A stretch of 6,726 nt of DNA, taken from the NCBI GenBank assembly GCA_031289165.1, contig JAITPZ010000272.1:1-6726 (forward strand), in the 5' to 3' direction. How positions within the stretch are numbered: position 1 is the stretch's first letter; each line of letters starts with the position of its first letter. The translations under genes and the position numbers were made by a program. This stretch comes from Synergistaceae bacterium. GTDB lineage: Bacteria; Synergistota; Synergistia; Synergistales; Aminobacteriaceae. Of this stretch, positions 1 through 5,546 are shown in pieces. Below the pieces are notes generated by a model. It did no database searches. It was not told where the DNA came from and worked only from the letters and a program-made list of their open reading frames with translations.

Positions 1-31
1 ATACCGAAATTAACGGTAAACGAGTTGAACG

Positions 32-241
32 ATGGCGAAGTGGACAAGTAGTGTAAATTGCGGTGTATGTGGTAAAACTCAACTCTCTAAGGATGAAATA
101 GGATTGAATAAAAAATTGCTTGGGCAAGAAATTAAGCAGTTCTACTGTCTGGGTTGCCTCGCCGGATACCTAGATGTAGCCACTGAAGATTTGCTGGCAA
201 AGGTGGAGGATTTCAAAATGCAAGGTTGCACGCTGTTCTAA
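32..241 (+). CDS. Small protein with two CxxC motifs, probable zinc or Fe-S binding, unknown function
   Basis: This 69-residue protein has Cys10-x-x-Cys13 near the N-terminus and Cys39-x-x-Cys42 in the middle, the usual layout of a small zinc ribbon or treble-clef-like knuckle. A fifth cysteine, Cys66, lies in the C-terminal GCTLF motif. There is no signal peptide or membrane segment, so it is probably cytoplasmic. The reading frame has stops at 11, 17 and 26, so the ATG at 32 is the first possible start inside the window. No strong ribosome binding site precedes it. It ends 20 bases before the cysteine desulfurase start and shares its low GC content, which suggests co-transcription and a related job, such as accepting sulfur or acting as a metal-binding partner. 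I recognise the general pattern (paired CxxC, then a C-terminal GCxLF) but no named family. The coding call is fairly safe; the function is unknown. Confidence 0.75.
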   Translation: MAKWTSSVNCGVCGKTQLSKDEIGLNKKLLGQEIKQFYCLGCLAGYLDVATEDLLAKVEDFKMQGCTLF

Positions 242-261
242 TCATGAAACAGGAAAAAACG

Positions 262-1392
262 ATGATTTACGCCGATAATGCCGCCACGACAAGATTGGAC
301 ATGGATGTGCTCGATGCTATGCTTCCCTTTTTGTGCGAAGAGTACGGTAATCCATCAAACGCCTATTCATTCGCCAGAACTGGGAAAAAGGCTTTGAAAG
401 AGGCGAGAGAAAAGATCGCGTCGTGTATCGGGGCGTTGCCGGAGGAAATATTTTTCACATCCGGCGGGACGGAGAGCGATAACTGGGCAATCAAGGGCGC
501 TATATTTGCTTCTCAGTCCGAAAAAAAACACCTTATTACTTCGCGAATTGAACACCATGCCGTTCTGCACTCCTGTTATTTCCTTAAAGAGGCGGTTGGG
601 GTAGATGTTACGTATCTCCAAACCGACAGAGAAGGTTTTGTTTCAGCTAATGTATTGGAAGAAGCCATTCGTGACTGTACGGTTCTGGCATCGGTTATGC
701 TTGCCAATAATGAAATCGGAACCATTGAAAAAATACAAAAACTTGCGGAAAAGGCGCATACTCACGGTGTTTTGTTTCATACAGACGCAGTGCAGGCTGT
801 GGGACATATTCCGGTGAACGTAGCCGAACTTGGAGTGGATATGTTGTCGGCATCGGCTCATAAATTCAACGGGCCTAAAGGAATAGGGTTTCTATATAAA
901 CGAAAAGGAGTAGCGCTTTTCTCCTATATGTCTGGCGGAGCGCAGGAGAGCGGCCAGCGAGCCGGTACGGAGAACGTGGCGTACATTGTCGGTATGGCGG
1001 CGGCGCTTGAAAAGAAGGTGGGATGTTTAGAGGAATCTATGGCACACAACTCGGCGTTGGCAAAGAATCTGTTGCGTTTGCTGCATGAAAAGGGCATTGA
1101 TTTTCTCCTGAACGGCCATAGTGAGAAACGTTTGCCCGGAAACGTCAATATCTCCATCAGAAGCGCTGATGGCGAAATACTTTTGCATCGCCTGGATTTG
1201 ATGAAAATTTACGTATCGACAGGTTCCGCCTGTAACGCCGGAAGTACTGATATTTCGCACGTCATAAGGGCGATAGGCGTTCCGTCGGGTTACGCCGCCG
1301 GGACTATTCGCATAACGCTTGGAAACGATAACACACTTGAGGAGACGGCTCAAATCGCGGAAGCAATTAGGTGGGTTACAGGTGCTGTATAA
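262..1392 (+). CDS. Cysteine desulfurase, NifS/IscS family (class V aminotransferase fold)
   Basis: A PLP-dependent enzyme expected to remove sulfur from L-cysteine, giving alanine and an enzyme-bound persulfide for Fe-S cluster or thio-cofactor synthesis in the cytoplasm. Over its 376 residues the family landmarks appear in order: the N-terminal YADNAATT, SGGTESDN (68-74), the EHHAV histidine (98), the HTDAVQAVG cofactor-contacting segment (Asp175, Gln178), the Schiff-base Lys201 in SAHKFNGPKG, the RAGTEN motif (233-238), and the catalytic Cys324 in STGSACNAGS. The loop around Cys324 is the longer, group I type. The usual SACTSG is SACNAG here. Length is normal for NifS-like proteins. I chose ATG 262 because AGGAAA lies 5 bases upstream and the protein then begins MIYADNAATT, as family members do. 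ATGs at 226 and 244 lack a ribosome binding site, and the one at 226 would overlap the preceding gene. It may be nifS, iscS or a specialised paralogue; no iscU, iscA or iscR is visible here, so no symbol is given. Confidence 0.93.
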   Translation: MIYADNAATTRLDMDVLDAMLPFLCEEYGNPSNAYSFARTGKKALKEAREKIASCIGALPEEIFFTSGGTESDNWAIKGAIFASQSEKKHLITSRIEHHAVLHSCYFLKEAVGVDVTYLQTDREGFVSANVLEEAIRDCTVLASVMLANNEIGTIEKIQKLAEKAHTHGVLFHTDAVQAVGHIPVNVAELGVDMLSASAHKFNGPKGIGFLYKRKGVALFSYMSGGAQESGQRAGTENVAYIVGMAAALEKKVGCLEESMAHNSALAKNLLRLLHEKGIDFLLNGHSEKRLPGNVNISIRSADGEILLHRLDLMKIYVSTGSACNAGSTDISHVIRAIGVPSGYAAGTIRITLGNDNTLEETAQIAEAIRWVTGAV

Positions 1393-1493
1393 CTATCCCA
1401 GCCGACACGTGTGTGAGTGCCATCGTCGAAATTTACTTGGTTGAATCCAGTTTCGTAACCGTTCTTGTATCCGTCAGTTACAGTGTCAGGGTA

Positions 1494-1738
1494 TGGTGGC
1501 CCCACTTGTCAAGACCAAAAAGAGAAGAAAATAAGGTGGTAAGTTTTCGAGTCAGCCCACGCAAACCGGATTGTAGGAGACTGGCTCTTAAAAGGAGATT
1601 GAGTGGCTCTATTTTTGGACACTCGTGGTTCTCAAAACGGCGACACATGGCTCCCGCTGGAAAGAATATTCACACAACGTAGCGGCTGTGCCAGTCCATT
1701 ATCGCCACAAGGCGCACATACCCCTTACGCGTATTCCT
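1494..1738 (-). mobile_element. Degenerate IS3-family insertion sequence remnant
   Basis: Two kinds of signal support an IS remnant in minus-strand orientation. First, the minus strand at 1670-1738 encodes a short piece of an IS3-type OrfB catalytic domain. Second, at 1494 the plus strand begins TGGTGGCCCCACTTGTCAAG; read on the minus strand this ends in CTTGACAAGTGGGGCCACCA, which resembles, from memory, the right end of many IS3-family elements and starts with the expected terminal TG. Only about 175 bases separate this end from the transposase piece. In an intact element several hundred bases would encode the rest of OrfB, so the element has suffered a large internal deletion. Its left part is missing altogether: the cyclase gene ends only 12-15 bases beyond the transposase fragment. 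No target-site duplication could be recognised. Element name and exact limits are uncertain. Confidence 0.45.
1670..1738 (-). pseudogene. IS3-family transposase OrfB fragment (rve/DDE domain)
   Basis: On the minus strand this stretch translates to a peptide including YVRLVAIMDWHSRYVV followed by a stop at 1670-1672. It matches the stretch around the first catalytic aspartate of IS3-type integrase-core transposases, typically written (F/Y)VYLVAI(M/I)DW(Y/H)SR(Y/K)V. The Asp in MDW is the first acidic residue of the DDE triad. About 20 codons remain of a protein normally near 280 residues; the serine-tryptophan-arginine segment that usually follows is replaced by the stop. It cannot be functional. 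The frame runs on at higher coordinates only as an antisense-frame shadow of the cyclase gene, so the transposase-like part should not be extended past about 1738. Confidence 0.6.
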
Positions 1739-1746
1739 TTTTCCCC

Positions 1747-2331
1747 TCAGTCCACGCGGGCGATCACCCTGCAGGGGAGGCCGGTCGCGCCGGAAAAGTT
1801 CATGGGATACGTCCACACCGTGAACGCGTTGCCGCCGGCCTTCTCCAGCAGAACGTCCAGGTTGTCCAGGTTCTCCACGACGAACGCGCCGTTTTCGGCG
1901 CAATACCTGTCCGCCCTCGGGTGTTCCGCGATCATGCGAATCCCGGCGGTATCGACGCCGATCATGGAGACTTTCGAGCGGACGAGGCGTTTGATGAGAT
2001 CCCAGGACAGCTCGGGATGGGATGTGAGATAGTCCTTTGTCCCGTAGCCCTTCCTTTTGAGCGTGCCGGTGTGGAACATCGCAAAATCTCCTTCCCGCAA
2101 CTCCGAGAGGTTCAGGTCGTCCGCCCCGACTTCCCCCTCCGCGTCCCGTACGTCGAAAACGCGACCGCGCCGTTCGAGGTTCGCCATGTCGAAAGTCTTT
2201 TCCACGATGTCGAAGTGGGTGCCGAGGTGCCCGAACAGGTCGAGTTCCGACAGGATTTTGTTCTGCGGAACGAGCGCCTTCATCTCCTCCACCATTTTCC
2301 TGGTCACGGGCACCGATAAATCGATCTTCAT
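1747..2331 (-). CDS. Cyclase-family metal-dependent hydrolase (kynurenine formamidase/isatin hydrolase-like, PF04199)
   Basis: A 194-residue cytoplasmic protein of the fold shared by kynurenine formamidase and isatin hydrolase, which open amide or lactam bonds with a divalent metal. The signature HxGTHxD is present as HLGTHFD (His35, His39, Asp41). His137 in EHPRAD and Glu153 in VVENLDNLD are placed as the remaining metal ligands. The GVDTAGI segment (125-131) and the C-terminal LPCRVIARVD are also typical. The family usually continues D-x-P-x-H, where the last His is the catalytic base; here the segment is DIVEK, with Val43 and Lys45 in those places, so the chemistry may differ from kynurenine formamidase. 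The start at 2331 is supported by AAAGGAG about 10 bases upstream and a protein beginning MKIDLSVPV; an open frame continues to 2457 but lies across the promoter. It is divergent from a MarR regulator and very likely controlled by it. The substrate cannot be predicted. Confidence 0.85.
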   Translation of the reverse strand: MKIDLSVPVTRKMVEEMKALVPQNKILSELDLFGHLGTHFDIVEKTFDMANLERRGRVFDVRDAEGEVGADDLNLSELREGDFAMFHTGTLKRKGYGTKDYLTSHPELSWDLIKRLVRSKVSMIGVDTAGIRMIAEHPRADRYCAENGAFVVENLDNLDVLLEKAGGNAFTVWTYPMNFSGATGLPCRVIARVD

Positions 2332-2362
2332 AATAAGACCACTCCTTTGATTTTTATTTCTC

Positions 2363-2399
2363 TGGAAACTAAAAAGAGAATAACTCCATTTAGTTTCCA
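2363..2399. promoter_or_regulatory. Probable MarR-type operator: perfect 11-base inverted repeat
   Basis: TGGAAACTAAA at 2363-2373 is mirrored exactly by TTTAGTTTCCA at 2389-2399 across a 15-base spacer, placing the arm centres 26 bases apart. One arm fills the promoter spacer directly next to the cyclase -35 box; the other lies just downstream of the -10 box, over the expected transcription start. A protein bound here would block RNA polymerase. The adjacent divergent MarR-family gene is the obvious candidate. The wide spacing could mean two dimers or a looped pair instead of the compact 16-20-base dyad bound by a single MarR dimer. Confidence 0.65.
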
Positions 2400-2405
2400 T
2401 GTCAA
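2377..2405 (-). promoter_or_regulatory. Sigma-70-type promoter of the cyclase gene
   Basis: On the minus strand a perfect -35 hexamer TTGACA (2400-2405) is followed by exactly 17 bases and a -10 hexamer TATTCT (2377-2382). Transcription would begin near 2370, about 40 bases before the cyclase ATG at 2331, with the Shine-Dalgarno sequence in between. Spacing and direction fit the cyclase gene. Confidence 0.75.
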
Positions 2406-2442
2406 CTATTTTAAAGATCCTGCCGCCGCCATGAAATTCTGA

Positions 2443-2448
2443 TAAAAT
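2443..2448 (+). promoter_or_regulatory. Possible -10 element for the MarR gene
   Basis: TAAAAT, preceded by TGA, lies in the otherwise GC-rich leader upstream of the MarR gene. No good -35 box is found 16-18 bases upstream (the region reads TGCCGC). It is the best plus-strand candidate but remains weak. Confidence 0.25.
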
Positions 2449-2540
2449 AAAACGCAAATCATTTGATTCCGCGAAAAATCGGCCGACGCTTTGGAGATGT
2501 GAAGAAAAAGATGAAAGAAAAAAAACGGGAAGAGGAAGTG

Positions 2541-3074
2541 ATGTGGACGGACTCTCGCGACGACGACAGGGTTCGCGAGGTCATTGACTCCATCGTCGGG
2601 CTTGTGACGATATTTGACGATGCGGAAAATACGATGGAAAAAATCATCGGGCACTATATCGCGGAGGAGAATATGGGCATTCTTAAGAATCGTTCTCTCT
2701 CGCTCTCCGAGTGTCATGTATTGCATCACGTCGGTATGGAAACGAACCCGAACGGGACGCGCCTTTCGAAGGTCATGGGCATGACGAAAAGCGGGATATC
2801 CAAGCTGACGGCGAAGCTCCAGGAGAAGGGATTCATCCTGACGGAGCGCCTTCCCGGAAACCAGAAGGAAATCTGTTACCGCCTCACTTCGGATGGAGAA
2901 AAGGTGTTCCGTTTTCACGCCGGGCTCCATAAGATCGCCGAAGAGAACATGCTGAAGGTCGTCAGGGAGTACGGCAGGGGTGAGCTGATTCTGATTGAAA
3001 AATTCCTGAAAAAGATCATTGCCGCCATACATCTCTTCAGTCGATATGGCGAAGAGGATTCAGATCGGTTGTAA
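2541..3074 (+). CDS. MarR-family transcriptional regulator
   Basis: A 177-residue winged-helix DNA-binding protein, expected to act as a dimer and to release DNA when it binds a small, often aromatic, ligand. From ATG 2541, an N-terminal dimerisation helix region (about 10-45) is followed by the helix-turn-helix with LSECHVLHHVG, then the recognition helix MTKSGISKLTAKLQEKGF, the wing TERLPGNQKEICYRLTSDG, and a C-terminal dimerisation helix (about 130-170). This is the standard MarR order, though slightly longer than the usual 140-160 residues. The start is ambiguous. ATG 2541 has GAGG five bases upstream and is preferred; ATG 2511 would add ten lysine- and glutamate-rich residues but has a poorly spaced GGAG; TTG 2463 lacks a ribosome binding site. 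It is divergent from the cyclase gene, with a strong candidate operator between them. Autoregulation is possible. The downstream phosphomannomutase begins 54 bases later and could be read through. Confidence 0.88.
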   Translation: MWTDSRDDDRVREVIDSIVGLVTIFDDAENTMEKIIGHYIAEENMGILKNRSLSLSECHVLHHVGMETNPNGTRLSKVMGMTKSGISKLTAKLQEKGFILTERLPGNQKEICYRLTSDGEKVFRFHAGLHKIAEENMLKVVREYGRGELILIEKFLKKIIAAIHLFSRYGEEDSDRL

Positions 3075-3128
3075 GCGGCAATAATACACGGTAAGAAAAA
3101 ACTCAGGAAACACTTCCGGAGGCGGAGC

Positions 3129-4559
3129 ATGAATATCTCACCGAACATCTTCAGAGAATATGATATACGCGGCGTCGCGGACGCTGACCTGACGGACGAG
3201 GTCGTCCTGACCATCGGCAAAAGTTTCGGGACGTGGCTTGGGGAGCGGGGCGTGAGGAAGATCGCGGTGGGCGGCGATGTGCGCCTTTCGACCGGGCGCA
3301 TCCGGCAGGCCATAGCGCAGGGGGTGACCTCGACCGGCATCGACGTCGTCGAAATCGGCGTCGTCACGACCCCGATCCTCTACTGGAGCCTTTATCACCT
3401 GAACCTGGAGGGGGCCGTCATGGTCACGGGCAGTCACAACCCCTCCGACATGAACGGGCTGAAGCTCGCCTTCGGCAAAGCGACGCTGTGGGGCGACGAC
3501 ATCCAGGAAATCCGAAGGATCGCCGGCGGTGAGAATTTTATGAAGGCGGCCCTGCCTGGCGTCATCGGGTACAGGGACATCACCGACGGGTACGTCTCGA
3601 TGCTGCTCTCCAAAGTTAAACTGGGACCGCGCAAGCCTAAGGTCGTCTGCGACAGCGGAAACGGCACGGCGGGTTCGCTGATTTGCCGCTTTCTCGGAGG
3701 TCTGGGCTGCGAGTGCGTTTCGCTCTACGGCGTTCCGGACGGGCGTTTTCCCAATCATCACCCCGATCCCCAAAAGCGCGAAAATCTCCTCGACCTCATC
3801 GGAAAGGTTCGCGAAACCGGGGCGGACGTCGGGTTCGCCTTCGACGGCGACGCCGACCGCGTGGGTGTCGTGGACGAGCATGGAGAGGTCGTATTCGGCG
3901 ATCGCCTGAGGGCCCTCTACTGGAGTGAAATTTTGCAAAAACATCCGGGCGCGGAGGTCATCGTCGAGCCCAAATGTTCCATGGCCCTCCCTGAGGAGAT
4001 CGAGCGCATGGGCGGCAGGGTCGTCTACTGGAAATCGGGACACTCCGTCATCAAGGCGAAGATGAAGGAGGTGGGGGCGTTCTTCGCCGGGGAACTCTCC
4101 GGGCACATGTTTTTCGCCGACGAGTACTACGGATTCGACGATTCCTTCTACGCCGCGGCGCGTCTGCTGCGGATCCTCTCGAACACGAACAAAAGCCTGT
4201 CGCGGCTCATGGCGCCGATCCCCCTCTACCCCGCGACGGAGGAGGCCCGGATCCCCTGTCCGGACGACGAAAAATTCGCGGTGATCGATCGGATCAGGGA
4301 AAAGGCGCTGAGAGAGTATAAAGGCCTTACCCTCGACGGAATACGCATTTTCTACCAGAACGAAAATACTCTAAATCAGAAAGACTCTGCTGGAGAGGGG
4401 TCTCTTCGGGGGTGGGGCCTCATCCGCGCCTCCAACACGCAGCCCGTCATCACCACGCGCTGCGAGGGGAGGAACCGCGAGGCCCTGCGGTTCATCATGC
4501 GGGACGTTAAGGAAAGAATCCTGGCCGAGGGGCTTCCGGACTTCGAATGGACCTTTTGA
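3129..4559 (+). CDS. manB: Phosphomannomutase/phosphoglucomutase (alpha-D-phosphohexomutase family)
   Basis: Interconverts hexose 1- and 6-phosphates (mannose and/or glucose) through a phosphoserine, feeding GDP-mannose or UDP-glucose synthesis for envelope polysaccharide in the cytoplasm. All four domain signatures are present in 476 residues: the active-site Ser102 in TGSHNPSDMNG, the magnesium loop FDGDADRVG (238-246), the sugar-recognition loop GELSGHMFF (321-329), and the phosphate-binding RASNTQPVITTR (433-444). These match the AlgC-type bacterial PMM/PGM group better than phosphoglucosamine mutase. Compared with the usual junction (Y-x-x-GWGL-x-RASN), an extra segment of about 16 residues sits at 410-427, rich in Asn, Gln, Ser and Gly. 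The ATG at 3129 has GGAGG six bases upstream and gives the conserved beginning NIFREYDIRG. trmB follows after 33 bases. Whether mannose or glucose is preferred cannot be read from the sequence, so the symbol is tentative (algC/pgm are alternatives). Confidence 0.92.
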   Translation: MNISPNIFREYDIRGVADADLTDEVVLTIGKSFGTWLGERGVRKIAVGGDVRLSTGRIRQAIAQGVTSTGIDVVEIGVVTTPILYWSLYHLNLEGAVMVTGSHNPSDMNGLKLAFGKATLWGDDIQEIRRIAGGENFMKAALPGVIGYRDITDGYVSMLLSKVKLGPRKPKVVCDSGNGTAGSLICRFLGGLGCECVSLYGVPDGRFPNHHPDPQKRENLLDLIGKVRETGADVGFAFDGDADRVGVVDEHGEVVFGDRLRALYWSEILQKHPGAEVIVEPKCSMALPEEIERMGGRVVYWKSGHSVIKAKMKEVGAFFAGELSGHMFFADEYYGFDDSFYAAARLLRILSNTNKSLSRLMAPIPLYPATEEARIPCPDDEKFAVIDRIREKALREYKGLTLDGIRIFYQNENTLNQKDSAGEGSLRGWGLIRASNTQPVITTRCEGRNREALRFIMRDVKERILAEGLPDFEWTF

Positions 4560-4592
4560 GCCCGAAGGACCTGAGCTGGAGCGGCGTCGACG

Positions 4593-5546
4593 ATGACAGT
4601 CGGGTACGGTAATATCCTGTTTCCGGAGGAACTGCCGCTCGATCCGGCGCGTCTTTCCAACGGACTGCCGCGCGCGGAGCTGGAGATCGGTTTTGGCAAC
4701 GGGGAATTTACGGTGGAGTACGCCGCCGCGCACCCGGATACGCTCCTGATCGGGATGGAGGTATCCCCGTCGTGCATCGCGCGATGCGCGCGCAGGTCCG
4801 GACATTTGTCCAATCTGAGGATCGTCTGCACCGACGCCCGGTTTATGATGAAGGAGCTTTTCGTGGACGCCTCGCTCGATAGGGTGTGCATGAATTTTCC
4901 CTGTCCGTGGCCGAAAAATCGGCATGCGCGTCGTCGCGTCACGACCGGGGAATTCTCCGACGATCTGGCGGCGGTGCTCAAAATTGGCGGCGTATTCGAG
5001 CTGGTCACGGACGAGGAATGGTACGCTCTGGAGGCAGGGAACGCTCTGAGCCGGCACGAGGCGCTGTCCGTCGCGAGTTATGAGGTCGGCGCCAAACGCG
5101 CCATAACCACGAAGTACGAGCGTAAATGGCTTGCGATGGGCAGGAATATCGTGAGGCTGACCCTGACGAAAACGAAAAACTTCACCGTCGAGCGTTGGAC
5201 GTGGAGTTTTAAAAACGGAGAGTGTGACGAAGTGCACGTTAAAACGGGGAGACCGCCCTCCCGGGAAGAGCTGGAAAAATTGTTCGGAGCGTCGGGCGTC
5301 AGGGGTGACGCGCGATGGGTGTTCAAAAGGCTTTTTCGGGATGCCGACCTGAGTGCGCCCGACTGCTGGCTCGTCGAGACGATATCCACCGACGACGAGT
5401 TCGAGCAGCGCTATTACCTGAAGGTGAGCGCGCGCGGCAACGATACCCTGATAAAGCTGGACGGAACGGCGAAGGTCTACCTGACGCCCTCGGTGCGTCT
5501 GGCCGTCGCGGACCTCGGGCGCCGCCTGTCGGCCTGTGCGGGATGA
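4593..5546 (+). CDS. trmB: tRNA (guanine-N7-)-methyltransferase, long form with C-terminal extension
   Basis: Transfers a methyl group from S-adenosylmethionine to N7 of guanine 46 in the tRNA variable loop. The Rossmann core shows motif I EIGFGNGEF (31-39), the ribose-binding Glu56 in GMEVS, Asp81 in CTDARF, the TrmB hallmark NFPCPWPKNRHARRR (101-115), LVTDEEWYA (138-145), and TKYERKWLAMGRNI (173-186), the counterpart of the conserved T-x-(F/Y)-E-x-x-G segment. The hallmark is normally FPDPW-x-K-x-R-H; the Asp is Cys104 here. The protein has 317 residues against about 200-240 for most TrmB proteins. Residues from about 200 form an extra domain with no motif I recognise; extended C-termini are known in TrmB of thermophiles such as Aquifex. 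The start is ATG 4593 with GGAG 11 bases upstream, a rather wide spacing. The stop overlaps the rsmD start as ATGA, indicating translational coupling. Confidence 0.88.
   Translation: MTVGYGNILFPEELPLDPARLSNGLPRAELEIGFGNGEFTVEYAAAHPDTLLIGMEVSPSCIARCARRSGHLSNLRIVCTDARFMMKELFVDASLDRVCMNFPCPWPKNRHARRRVTTGEFSDDLAAVLKIGGVFELVTDEEWYALEAGNALSRHEALSVASYEVGAKRAITTKYERKWLAMGRNIVRLTLTKTKNFTVERWTWSFKNGECDEVHVKTGRPPSREELEKLFGASGVRGDARWVFKRLFRDADLSAPDCWLVETISTDDEFEQRYYLKVSARGNDTLIKLDGTAKVYLTPSVRLAVADLGRRLSACAG

Larger units (their letters stand above)
1393..1746. other. Gene-free interval carrying mobile-element scars
   Basis: This 354-base gap separates the convergent cysteine desulfurase and cyclase genes. 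I see no intact gene, no RNA gene and no convincing terminator for either flanking gene. The left part (1393-1493) is moderate in GC and has an open minus-strand frame without a good start. The middle and right parts contain sequences resembling IS3-family ends (from 1494 and around 1601-1622) and a transposase fragment (1670-1738). Base composition changes from AT-rich to GC-rich across this interval. Confidence 0.6.

Noticed and set aside
226..261. Earlier starts (226, 244) for the cysteine desulfurase
   Set aside because: Neither has a ribosome binding site, one overlaps the preceding gene, and family members begin at the MIYADNAATT equivalent at 262.
1740..1903. Minus-strand frame joined to the IS3 transposase fragment
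   Set aside because: Only the part below about 1738 resembles transposase; the rest is an out-of-frame reading of the cyclase coding sequence.
1603..2319. Long plus-strand open frame of 238 codons
   Set aside because: It is antisense to the cyclase gene, whose family motifs, ribosome binding site and promoter are clear; the translation has no recognisable domain and its start lies in IS debris.
2463..2540. TTG 2463 start for the MarR gene
   Set aside because: No ribosome binding site, and the extra N-terminal residues are basic and unlike MarR proteins; ATG 2541, or less likely 2511, fits better.
3138..4106. Minus-strand open frame of 322 codons
   Set aside because: It is a shadow of the phosphohexomutase in GC-rich DNA, with Asp/Arg/Val-rich composition typical of antisense frames.
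4371..5237. Minus-strand open frame of 288 codons across the phosphohexomutase-trmB junction
   Set aside because: It opposes two well-supported genes and shows no motif; high GC content explains the lack of stops.
5315..5542. Upstream extension of the rsmD reading frame
   Set aside because: These 76 codons lie within trmB, are Arg-rich and lack any RsmD motif; the ATGA overlap at 5543 is the natural start.
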